Origin: Blautia schinkii DSM 10518
GTDB taxonomy: Bacteria > Bacillota > Clostridia > Lachnospirales > Lachnospiraceae
Assembly (NCBI GenBank): GCA_000702025.1
Contig: JNKJ01000028.1
Coordinates: forward strand, 1-62,989
Direction of reading: 5' to 3'
DNA length: 62,989 bases
This document shows positions 54,649 through 62,989 of the stretch, piece after piece; the stretch's first letter is position 1; every line of letters starts with the position of its first letter. The notes under the pieces are model-generated. The model ran no database searches. It saw only the letters and a list, made by a program, of their open reading frames with translations, and had not been told where the DNA came from. Both the position numbers and the translations under genes were made by a program.

Positions 54649-54882
54649 TTATTCAGAACGAAGTCCTCTTACCAGAGTCCGGAACTCCTGTTCTGTATCT
54701 ACAAAATGATATGGTGCATACTCACCATACGCTGTTGGTCTGCTGATTGTCACAAGCTGTACACCCCTATATCCAACAGCATTGTTTAATTCCCTTTTTA
54801 ATTCTACCAAATGCTTACCATGACTTGTTTTTAATGCAAAACAACCATGTGCATTTCTATCCTTTGCAACAAGGTAACACAT
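54649..54882 (-). CDS. 77-residue partner of the alarmone-synthetase-like gene
   Basis: A 77-residue basic protein (MCYLVAKDRNAHGCFALKTS as N terminus; YGEYAPYHFVDTEQEFRTL near the end). It may belong to the DUF6718 group, but I am not certain. ATG at 54882 follows AAGGAGG; it overlaps the 3' end of the synthetase-like gene by 26 bases, so both are translated from one message. The size, order and overlap are those of an antitoxin or regulatory partner; no such role is shown. Confidence 0.75.
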   Translation of the reverse strand: MCYLVAKDRNAHGCFALKTSHGKHLVELKRELNNAVGYRGVQLVTISRPTAYGEYAPYHFVDTEQEFRTLVRGLRSE

Positions 54883-55477
54883 CTTTAAGCACCTCCTTAA
54901 ATTCATGCTCATTCCGAATTGACCCACTTTCATATTTATCACGCATTATCTTTCCTGCTTCTATCGGATAGTTCTTCTTATACAGATAATCATGAAGCCA
55001 GTTATTCAGTTGTCTGTCAAACAACGTATTAAACTGAATCTCAATAGGATAGTGTTTCCCACTTTTTTGATAGTACACATGAACTCCTCTGTATCCATCA
55101 TCCGCTGCTTTTCCTATTGTCATATCAACAACCCGGAACTGAGAAGTTGCAGCTTCTAATACTTGATTGTAGCTATCACAAAACGCTCGAAATCCTAAGA
55201 TGTCATTGAACACTTTTCGCGTCTGATAATCTGGGTAATAGCGGTCATACTTTAAAAGTATAGAATCCAAACTCTTCACTCTGTAATCTAATGCAATATC
55301 CGAAAGGATTTCCTGTTCATCCAACCACTCTGTCATCATGATCAGTTCTGCTATCAACAAATCCTTATCAAAATAATGCATATTTTTCTTCAATGGGATC
55401 CCAAGGTGTGATTCAAATGACAATCCATCCAGAATCTCCGTCGATAAACCATTCATTTTCAGCAACTGCTCATTCAT
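54857..55477 (-). CDS. RelA/SpoT-type small alarmone synthetase-like protein
   Basis: A 206-residue single-domain RelA/SpoT nucleotidyltransferase. Synthetase motifs are present: YRVKSLDSILLK, DILGFRAF, GYRGVHVYY and the catalytic Glu in YPIEIQFNT. There is no hydrolase or regulatory domain. It may make (p)ppGpp-like alarmones, or act as a toxSAS-type toxin that pyrophosphorylates another target. ATG at 55477 follows GAGGAGG. It is in a two-gene unit with a 77-residue protein. Confidence 0.8.
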   Translation of the reverse strand: MNEQLLKMNGLSTEILDGLSFESHLGIPLKKNMHYFDKDLLIAELIMMTEWLDEQEILSDIALDYRVKSLDSILLKYDRYYPDYQTRKVFNDILGFRAFCDSYNQVLEAATSQFRVVDMTIGKAADDGYRGVHVYYQKSGKHYPIEIQFNTLFDRQLNNWLHDYLYKKNYPIEAGKIMRDKYESGSIRNEHEFKEVLKDVLPCCKG

Positions 55478-55654
55478 AAACACACCTCCTCGTATCAGGA
55501 TTCTTCACTTATGCTACCACAGGCATACTGAATTATCAAGGCATTAGGTATTTTCTTCTTATCGTTTTTGGAGTTAATACGCCTTCACACATTTCAGTCA
55601 ATCATACTCATTCTCTAAGTATCCATATCAACTTAACGTCCTCACAAGTCAATC

Positions 55655-55735
55655 GTTGTCTGCTGCTCACCACGAAGAGGGGTGCAAAGTTACGAGCAAC
55701 ATAAGCTGTGAATATATCACAGCCATTTTTATTAA
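55655..55735 (+). other. Shared intergenic motif, copy 1, with terminator-like hairpin
   Basis: CTCACCACGAAGAGGGGTGCAAAGTTACGAGCAAC is followed by GCTGTGA-ATA-TATCACAGC and TTTTT on the plus strand. A similar block stands at 57256-57340. It may be a small RNA on the plus strand or a leftover of a duplicated region. Confidence 0.5.
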
Positions 55736-55775
55736 AGCCATCAGGAACAATGCAACGCCATTACTGCTCCTCTTG

Positions 55776-57194
55776 TCACTCACATATAAAAGTTAATTCC
55801 ATTTCATCCGAACCCTCATATTCCGCACACATGAATATAACCTTCGCTCTAAATTTACCTTTTTTCATTGGAACAATATAGATGTCTCTGAAACTGTCCC
55901 ACTTTGTATGTACAATACCACTCTTAATCTCTATGTTAACCGTGTTGTCAAAAATATCCATCGATTCAAAGACGTTATTACGAATAGTATATGCACTCAA
56001 ATCTGGCAACTTAAGTGCTTTTACGTCATAGAATTGTTCAAACTGTGCGGCCGCTTTTGCCATCGCTATCTCCGACTTATGTGCTCTCTCATATGCAACA
56101 TCCTGAAGATTTCGCGGTTTCTTCGGTGCTTTTGGCTCTTTTAGTTTTCGTACTTCATTAATATCCAAAACCAAAATCTGGTGAGGAAATTCAATCGTTA
56201 CTGAGACATCCGTAGCTTTCGCTGTGCCAATATTGTGAATGCTTATGACAGAAGCGATTCCATGGTCAACAACCATGTGGTAGTTTCGGTAAAGGCTCAG
56301 ATATTTCTCCAACTTATCTTCCGATGGCAATAACTTATTATAAGTATCAATCTCCTCATTAGATACTTTACCACGTAACTCACCGATAAAATCATATTTA
56401 CTCACAGGCTGGTATTCCGCTTCAATCAGAGTTGTTCCAACACTGCCAACCTTAAGATGGACGGCACCATCATCAGTAGTTTTCATATTTTCTTTCCGCT
56501 TGTAAAGAGGGTCATCTTCTTCATCCGGTGTATCTCCTTCAAACGCAAGTACCAGCTTTGGCTTCCTCACCGGTTTTTGCTTAAGTTTCTGATTCTCTGC
56601 TAGTAAAACCTTATTCTCCTCAGCAAGTTGCTGATTCCGTTCTGTTAGTTCCGTGAGTGCCTTTAGGCTCTTCTCAATATCTACGGCATCACCCCTTATC
56701 CAGCCGGGACGTTTCGTCCTTGTAATCTGCTTATAGAGAGCCGCCGTTACCTTTTGAGCCAAATCATCAGATGTTTTCCACCATTCAACTAGCCGTCCCG
56801 TCTTGACTGCTGTTTTAAATGCTATCAATTTATCACGGTTTTCAGTTTCCACATACTCTGGTTTTACCGCAACATTATCATCGAGCAGAAAAGCCAAAAT
56901 GGGTACGCCTTTCTCCAACGCATACCTGAATTCCTTTTCCGTATAGCTCATTCCAGCGTCAGGAAGCCCTTTGGGGATAACCGAACCATATCGCTGACCA
57001 ATGATAAGCACATAGTAGTCAGAGGAATCAATCGTTTCGCTGATAATTTGCCATTGTTCTTCGTTCGCCGCTCCAAATAACTCCATGCCCACGGGAAAAT
57101 GATACATCGAAAGGATCGCATCTCGCACTTTCACTCTAGCTTCCATTAAGTCAGTATAAGTAGAGCTTATGAATATCTGATATTTTTTATCCAT
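55776..57194 (-). CDS. DUF4062 (TIR-like) protein with coiled coil
   Basis: A 472-residue cytoplasmic protein. The N-terminal DUF4062 domain (about 1-150; IFISSTYTDLMEARVKVRDAIL; YVLIIGQRYGSV; SYTEKEFRYALEKGVPILAFL) has a Rossmann/TIR-like look; a short coiled coil (about 180-215, LTERNQQLAEENKVLLAENQ) and an unassigned C-terminal region (about 230-472) follow. Such proteins are frequent in defence islands and signalling proteins, but a role here is not shown. ATG at 57194 follows GAAGGAG. Confidence 0.8.
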   Translation of the reverse strand: MDKKYQIFISSTYTDLMEARVKVRDAILSMYHFPVGMELFGAANEEQWQIISETIDSSDYYVLIIGQRYGSVIPKGLPDAGMSYTEKEFRYALEKGVPILAFLLDDNVAVKPEYVETENRDKLIAFKTAVKTGRLVEWWKTSDDLAQKVTAALYKQITRTKRPGWIRGDAVDIEKSLKALTELTERNQQLAEENKVLLAENQKLKQKPVRKPKLVLAFEGDTPDEEDDPLYKRKENMKTTDDGAVHLKVGSVGTTLIEAEYQPVSKYDFIGELRGKVSNEEIDTYNKLLPSEDKLEKYLSLYRNYHMVVDHGIASVISIHNIGTAKATDVSVTIEFPHQILVLDINEVRKLKEPKAPKKPRNLQDVAYERAHKSEIAMAKAAAQFEQFYDVKALKLPDLSAYTIRNNVFESMDIFDNTVNIEIKSGIVHTKWDSFRDIYIVPMKKGKFRAKVIFMCAEYEGSDEMELTFICE

Positions 57195-57500
57195 GTGCGT
57201 AATCTCCTTCCAATTATTCTTCACATCTCAGCCGATTTATACTTAGCATACTCACGCCTGCCACTCACCACGGAAAGATGTACAAAGTTTCGAGCAGCGT
57301 TGGGAGCTTCCGCTCCCACCAAATTTATCTTTTTCCCACGCCGGGTGCCATCTTGTTCCCAGTATATCACAAGTGTGAGAATAAATCAGCCTTGTACACA
57401 CCTTTTTCGGCGTATTTCAAAATTAGTTGACAAAAACGCAAAAAAAGAACATACAGCCCTCACTTTATATTAAAATTTAGTTGACATAACAAAAATCAAA
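57195..57500. other. Upstream region with motif copy 2
   Basis: Non-coding. Holds the second copy of the shared motif at 57256-57340 (CTCACCACGGAAAGATG, ACAAAGTTTCGAGCAGC, then GGGAGC-TTCC-GCTCCC and a T-rich run on the plus strand). Further right, AAAATTAGTTGACA and AAAATTTAGTTGACA near 57418-57488 and an AACATACAG/CTGTATGTT pair look like the edge of the adjacent mobile-element remnant. Confidence 0.5.
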
Positions 57501-57504
57501 CACG

Positions 57505-57916
57505 ATTTGGATGTATCTGTATGTTCTCATATATATATACATTACCAGCTTTCGGCTGATTGTAAATAGGAAAGCAACAAATTCTCTTAAAATAGCGAAA
57601 ATTCCTTTTGGGCTGTCTGGCGGTTGCCGGAATCCCTGTTGCAGAGATTTCCTCCGCCTCCCAGATAAGCCTGGAATATATTTTTCAGAAAACGGATATG
57701 CTCCTTGAATTCATCCATTCATTAGATAATACCAACTATGATTCCTGCCTGGCTGTAGTTGACGACCGGTTGATCAAGCGGTTTGTGTTCAGCCTTTCAT
57801 TGGATTGCCATGCTTCTATAGAAGGAATCCAACGCTCCACGCACGCTATCCCCGACCAGCATATCTCCATTGGGAAAATCCGTTCGATTATCCGGGAAGC
57901 TTCTGGGCGTGCGTAG
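57505..57916 (+). pseudogene. Probable transposase N-terminal remnant
   Basis: The reading frame VAEISSASQISLEYIFQKTD ... VVDDRLIKRFVFSLSLDC ... HISIGKIRSIIREASGRA stops at 57916; upstream bases (LKIAKIPFGLSGG) continue in another frame, so one frameshift is likely. It looks like the N-terminal part of a transposase of a family common in Lachnospiraceae, cut off before its catalytic domain. I cannot name the family. Confidence 0.5.
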
Positions 57917-58166
57917 CAGTATAGCAGATGTACTGCTATTTTACACTACACCATGTTTTGAGGCACTTACATAATTCACAATAGCAGAACTCCCTCTGCT
58001 TGCGGAAAGTCACTTGTCTTTGGCGCTTGTAAAGGGAGTTTTTATAAAGGATTTATATTTTTGCAAATGGATTTGAGACACTTGCGTATGACAAATATTT
58101 CCCGCTTTTGCGTACACTGCAATCAGCAATTCCAAAATCGTAATCTGCGAAAAGAACAGGAAAAGG

Positions 58167-58367
58167 CTACTCACACCCCTCACTCATGAAGTCATCTGAG
58201 AAAAGATTCAGACTGTTTAAAAATCCTGCCCGTTCATTATCTTTCGGCAACAGAATCACAATCTCTCCAATTTTATTTACTGCCACCTCATCACCGCTAA
58301 AGCGGCACTCTTTCGGGAACTGAACCGCCTGGCTCCTGCCATCTCCAAACAACTTTGCTGTCATCAT
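58167..58367 (-). CDS. VapB-like antitoxin
   Basis: A 66-residue AbrB/SpoVT-type DNA-binding protein: MMTAKLFGDGRSQAVQFPKE, then CRFSGDEVAVNKIGEIVILLP, the standard VapB form. ATG at 58367 (or 58364) follows a weak GAGAGG; the longer frame upstream has no family match. The VapC toxin gene expected downstream is not visible, so the antitoxin appears to be an orphan. Confidence 0.75.
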   Translation of the reverse strand: MMTAKLFGDGRSQAVQFPKECRFSGDEVAVNKIGEIVILLPKDNERAGFLNSLNLFSDDFMSEGCE

Positions 58368-58512
58368 ATCTATGCACCTCTCAAATCCCAAACACCTTAT
58401 CGGAAAACAAGGGATATTCAACGCCATAGCACACCCACCAAACAATTTTCCTACGTCCAAAACAGCATATCACTGCCTCATCGCTCGCACATATCTCTTA
58501 AACACCATATCA

Positions 58513-60078
58513 TTACATTTTCTGCCTTTTGCACTTGCTGCTATTCAATGCGTATAAAAGAAGCCCCACTCCAAATGAGAAAAGATCAATACCAAATGCA
58601 AAAACAACAGAAAAAATGAGCAATGTCTTATACTTATGTTCTCCAAACAGCAGCCCCCATGCCTTTTCAAAATCATTTAATTCTGACAAATACATTCTTT
58701 CAGTCTCAGAAAGCATTTCAATTTTTTCTGATTTACTTACATTTTCCAAACTTTCCTCTGGTATCTTTTTGTATAAGTCGCGAATATGATTGATTCTTTC
58801 TTCCCAGTACTTTTGCCATTTATTTTCGCTTACTAAAGCTTCTGTATTTTTATCTTCACTCGCTAATGTTTCTGGATCTTTATTTTCACTTACTAACACT
58901 TCCGTATCTTTATCCTCACTTAGCAGAGCTTCTGTTGACTTCTCATAAAGATTTGTAATTTCAGATTCAACATCTTGTTCTATATCTTTCATAACAGCAT
59001 ATTCCCTGGCAGCATTTCTAAAGGCAGTATATTTTACTACTCTTTCGTCAGTAGCAGCAACATTGTTATCTAAAAGATTTTCATATATTTTTGTAGCATT
59101 TGACAAGACATCCTCGGAATCTATCGAATCCTGATTCATTGCCGCTTTCAAAGAAATTGAACTATTATACAGTGTTTTTTCCAGTCCGTTTTCCAGATTT
59201 ACAATTTGCGTTTTGCAATTATTTAACAAACTGCTTTTAATTGCTATTTCTTTCTCTTCATCATCTAAATTCGTTATATTCTCCATCGCCATATCTCTTT
59301 CGCTTTCAGCCGCCTGGTAACGGTCACTGGTTACATCTTTGAAAGTGGCTAAACGGCCTTGTTGCGATGCAAATACTGTTTCATTAAATTCCCTGCTGTT
59401 ATTCGTTTGCTCTTTAAGCGTTACCAAATTTTTTAATTCATTATCAATTAAATTTGATAATGTGTCAACGTCATTTGATGAATACTTTCCACTTTTGATT
59501 TTTTCGAGAGAGATAGATATTTGCCCCATTTCATCGTATTTTCCCGTCTCATCTATCAAGTTTTGTAATATACTCTGATTCTCCTCTGTCACCTGAACAT
59601 TATCCTCATCACTTACTAAAATACGTATGTATGAATCCATATCCGCAGTCAATTTTTTATCATAATCTTTTGCCATATCTCTTAAATAGAAATTTTCAGA
59701 CAGACAATCCTCATCTAAAATCCTGTGGGCATCAGCCCGAAAAACAGATTCCGGATAAACCGCTTTTGAGATATATACATAGCTAAAAATACTCGAAGCA
59801 CAAAGTAAAACAGCCCACAAGATCACTAGCGGTATGGAGCCCAAAACCTTCAGTCGTTTCATAAGGGGTATCGCACTAATGCTAAACGCAAAAAGAGTTC
59901 CTTGTACTGCAGCTGAAATAATTGCAGCCTGCCAATAATGTTCAAACACATACACTTGCAATCCCTGTGCTGTTGCAAACCACGAAACTATGGCTGTTGC
60001 CAATGCAGCTGATGCAAATATACTCCGAATATAATCGTTACTCTGTATCTTTTTCTTCTTCTGTTCCTTCACAGTCAT
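58513..60078 (-). CDS. Unassigned coiled-coil membrane protein
   Basis: A 521-residue protein that I do not recognise. Four hydrophobic segments lie between about 18 and 125 (AALATAIVSWFATAQGL; IPLVILWAVLLCASSIFSYVYI), then a long acidic helical region (about 130-480), and one or two C-terminal membrane segments (TLLIFSVVFAFGIDLFSFGVG). The helical part has four 10-residue repeats (TEALLSEDKD, TEVLVSENKD, PETLASEDKN, TEALVSENKW). It overlaps the upstream membrane gene by 41 bases, so the pair probably forms a complex. AT-rich base use and mobile-element neighbours suggest transfer. Confidence 0.65.
   Translation of the reverse strand: MTVKEQKKKKIQSNDYIRSIFASAALATAIVSWFATAQGLQVYVFEHYWQAAIISAAVQGTLFAFSISAIPLMKRLKVLGSIPLVILWAVLLCASSIFSYVYISKAVYPESVFRADAHRILDEDCLSENFYLRDMAKDYDKKLTADMDSYIRILVSDEDNVQVTEENQSILQNLIDETGKYDEMGQISISLEKIKSGKYSSNDVDTLSNLIDNELKNLVTLKEQTNNSREFNETVFASQQGRLATFKDVTSDRYQAAESERDMAMENITNLDDEEKEIAIKSSLLNNCKTQIVNLENGLEKTLYNSSISLKAAMNQDSIDSEDVLSNATKIYENLLDNNVAATDERVVKYTAFRNAAREYAVMKDIEQDVESEITNLYEKSTEALLSEDKDTEVLVSENKDPETLASEDKNTEALVSENKWQKYWEERINHIRDLYKKIPEESLENVSKSEKIEMLSETERMYLSELNDFEKAWGLLFGEHKYKTLLIFSVVFAFGIDLFSFGVGLLLYALNSSKCKRQKM
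58823..58945 (-). repeat. 30-bp tandem repeats inside the coiled-coil membrane gene
   Basis: Four imperfect in-frame 30-base units encode the (T/P)E-L-SE-KD repeats of the helical region; copy number can change without loss of frame. Confidence 0.85.
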
Positions 60079-61240
60079 CTAATAAATCCCCCTTAACCAA
60101 ATTTCTAATTGATGTTAGAAAATCTGATGTTATAAATTTAATAAAGCTAAGTAGCGAAATCACTGTGTCTTTAGCAATATCTTCAATCAATTTTACGATA
60201 TCATCCTTAATCTCTGTATGTTTACGTATATATCCACCTAGATTTTCCAAAAACGTCAAAAATATGGGTAATATAATGACCAGTACCAGAGGATACGAAA
60301 ATATATCTCCTTTCGATAATTTATTGTAAAAATCTTCCAGGGTAAAAGGGTAATTTTTTGAAAAAAATGTGAAAAAAATAACAAACCCGCCAGCCACTAA
60401 AAAATATTCAATTTTCTTATTTCGTTTTGTAACTATATCGAATAACGAATATGCTAATTTAATTATCATTCCGATTGCAGATGCGAAAATAACTATTAAC
60501 AAAATAACGAATCCAACTAAAGATATAATAATCCGAATCGATTCAGAAACCTTATTTTCTTGCAATGCTTCTCCTAAACTTATTGTGGATAGCTTAAACA
60601 GAACTACACAAGGTACTACAATAATAAGAATAAAAATTCCTACAAATAGTAGTTTATCCCAAAAGTTCATGGGCATCTTATTGTTCAACTCAAAGACCTC
60701 TTTAGTGGTTTTTCCTCCACCTTGATTAGCTTCAGTACTATTCATTCTTTCTCCTGTAGAACCAGATTCTGACCTTTCTGTCCCACGCAGCCACTTCTTT
60801 TTATCTTTCAAGTTTCTCTGCCTCTTTATATCTCTGTCTTCTTGAACAATATCCATCCAAGATGTAATAAGATTGGCAATAGGATTGATCAGTATTAAAG
60901 TTAAAACAACTCCGGAAGCAGCGACAGCGAAATAAACCAAAGGTATGTGGAAAACAGAATAAAAAACTCTTTCATCATAAAATTTATTGCAAATAAAATC
61001 CATCAGAAAAACAAAAATAAATTTGCCCTTTGGAATTTCTTTTTCTTTGATAGATACATAGATAAGTAGCAGCATAAATCCTACCGCAGTAAGATTTATA
61101 AAGGTCAAAACCTGATTTGAGAATTTTATATTTTCACTTATTGCCAGAATTACAATGCAGATGAGAAAACATATTATGGATTTTATCCAAATGCTCTTAT
61201 GGATATATTCTAAAATCTTTCTTTGCCTATTTTCATTCAT
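60038..61240 (-). CDS. Unassigned multi-pass membrane protein
   Basis: A 400-residue protein with about eight membrane segments (for example IICFLICIVILAI, LVYFAVAASGVVLTLILI, LLFVGIFILIIVVPCVVL, IIISLVGFVILLIVIFA), a charged internal loop (about 130-185, KDKKKWLRGTERSESGSTGE) and an acidic C-terminal tail. No family is recognised. The tail overlaps the next gene by 41 bases, so the two are co-translated. Low GC content compared with the first half of the window. Confidence 0.65.
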   Translation of the reverse strand: MNENRQRKILEYIHKSIWIKSIICFLICIVILAISENIKFSNQVLTFINLTAVGFMLLLIYVSIKEKEIPKGKFIFVFLMDFICNKFYDERVFYSVFHIPLVYFAVAASGVVLTLILINPIANLITSWMDIVQEDRDIKRQRNLKDKKKWLRGTERSESGSTGERMNSTEANQGGGKTTKEVFELNNKMPMNFWDKLLFVGIFILIIVVPCVVLFKLSTISLGEALQENKVSESIRIIISLVGFVILLIVIFASAIGMIIKLAYSLFDIVTKRNKKIEYFLVAGGFVIFFTFFSKNYPFTLEDFYNKLSKGDIFSYPLVLVIILPIFLTFLENLGGYIRKHTEIKDDIVKLIEDIAKDTVISLLSFIKFITSDFLTSIRNLVKGDLLDDCEGTEEEKDTE

Positions 61241-61550
61241 TTTGATATGCTCTCTTTCGTTAGGATATGGTCACTTTTATCATACAACAAGTAGAGATGA
61301 TGGTATGTCCTTTTTATGTTTTCTTATTCTGATTTCAAAAGAACTTGTAAACTGCTGTGTCTCTTTATAAAAGGCACCAGCGGTTATGTCGCGTCATGCA
61401 GCCACATAGCTCCAAAGTACAACACCGGCCATGGTAGGCATCAGATAACAGCATTTTTCATGTCAATCCACTTTTTCGAGCCGAAAAAAGGCGAAATCAA
61501 TTTTTCTCTCTGATTTTTTCATCGGCCAAATTATTAATATTTTAGAACAT
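61241..61550. other. Non-coding spacer
   Basis: AT-rich stretch that should hold the promoter of the membrane operon. GAGCCGAAAAAAGGCGAAATC-like short inverted pieces are seen around 61478-61500; no gene is supported. Confidence 0.4.
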
Positions 61551-61712
61551 TTATTTTCGTGCACCTGACACCTTGTGTATTCTTATTGCTTCCAACTGTT
61601 CCTCATCTTCTAATTTTTTATCTTTCCCGTAATTGGCACCAACCATTAATAAGGCCATCAATACACTGACGGCAAGAAATATGAATGTACAAGCAACTAC
61701 TATGACTATCAC
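61551..61712 (-). CDS. Short single-pass membrane protein
   Basis: A 53-residue protein: GTG start at 61712 after TCAGGAGG, one membrane segment (IVVACTFIFLAVSVLMALL) and a charged tail (NYGKDKKLEDEEQLEAIRIH). It overlaps the 3' part of the phosphoesterase fragment in another frame. Coding is supported by the good ribosome site and by the clear membrane-plus-charged-tail composition. Function unknown. Confidence 0.6.
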   Translation of the reverse strand: MIVIVVACTFIFLAVSVLMALLMVGANYGKDKKLEDEEQLEAIRIHKVSGARK

Positions 61713-61978
61713 GCAATGCCTCCTGATCTTTTTCTGTTAATTTGACTACCACAATCTGCGGCCTGTTATTGTTCCATATGTTAATGCTATGCGTCCCAAG
61801 TCCTCTGCTGATAACCATTGTCTTGCCGCCTGCGTGGAACTCGCCGCTACAATACTTTTCAAACAGTTTCAGCTGGAATGAAATCATCCCCCTTCTGCCT
61901 GGTAGCCGTATGATTTCCCCGTGGAAATGTCCCGCAAGCGTCAAGTCTGCCTCCCCCACTCTACATAGGCCTGGACAA
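61618..61978 (-). pseudogene. Metallophosphoesterase, 3' fragment
   Basis: The C-terminal third of a YkuE/YaeI-like metallophosphoesterase: LAGHFHGEIIRLPGRRG supplies the metal-binding GHxHG, followed by MVISRGLGTH and RPQIVVVKLTEKD. The N-terminal metal-binding motifs (DxH, GDxxD, GNH) are missing; the match stops near 61975, where the acyltransferase gene begins. A 5' truncation by insertion or recombination is the simplest reading. Confidence 0.78.
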
Positions 61979-61980
61979 TA

Positions 61981-62989
<1,009 letters not shown>

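Noticed and set aside
57950..58166. VapC toxin downstream of the VapB-like gene
   Set aside because: No frame shows the conserved acidic residues of a PIN domain; short similar-looking bits were not convincing.

Overview
The window looks like a chromosome piece from a gut Clostridia, most likely a Lachnospiraceae (Blautia-like). Support comes from strong AGGAGG ribosome sites, a lysine riboswitch ahead of an NhaC-family transporter, PPi-dependent glycolytic enzymes, MalF/MalG sugar uptake paired with a YesM/YesN two-component system, Cache-domain signalling proteins, and several AAA-ATPase/PD-(D/E)XK family genes. The genus is inferred, not shown. The window ends inside a CTTG tetranucleotide repeat, which may also be a contig end.

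Layout. 0-5 kb: a cell-wall deacetylase, an SH3-domain membrane protein, tRNA-Arg(CCG), and a riboswitch-controlled transporter. 5-10.8 kb: a minus-strand molybdenum hydroxylase operon (FAD, 2Fe-2S and Mo subunits) followed by a multi-pass membrane protein split by an in-frame TGA. 10.8-12.3 kb: a pyrophosphatase-like gene between two oppositely oriented giant palindromes, plus one copy of a 116-bp dispersed repeat. 12.3-25.6 kb: a GH13 glucosidase, a MacAB-like efflux operon, a cytidylate-kinase-like protein, a DUF362 protein, a GntR-ABC operon with a clear operator/promoter, a diguanylate cyclase and a YaiI protein. 25.7-36.4 kb: a sugar utilisation locus (binding protein, two permeases, unknown carbohydrate protein, zinc ribbon, GH36) divergent from its probable YesM/YesN regulator. 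36.5-40.6 kb: pyruvate phosphate dikinase and PPi-phosphofructokinase, two enzymes that use PPi. 40.9-48.5 kb: an acidic secreted protein, DUF2200, an AAA-ATPase/nuclease-like protein, and a solute-binding lipoprotein beside a hybrid histidine kinase.

48.6-63 kb is accessory. It holds a decayed AAA-ATPase gene, a ribosomal peptide locus with two paralogous three-cysteine precursors and one radical-SAM/SPASM enzyme beside a MalT-like regulator, transposase remnants, a small alarmone synthetase-like gene overlapping a 77-residue partner, a DUF4062 protein, a lone VapB-like antitoxin, a two-gene membrane operon of unknown role, a truncated phosphoesterase with a short membrane protein, and an acyltransferase whose 5' coding end carries tetranucleotide repeats typical of phase variation.

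The best candidates for something undescribed are the covarying giant palindromes (10.9-12.3 kb), the thuricin-CD-like two-peptide locus (49.5-54.4 kb), the alarmone-synthetase pair (54.6-55.5 kb) and the repeat-bearing acyltransferase at the right edge.
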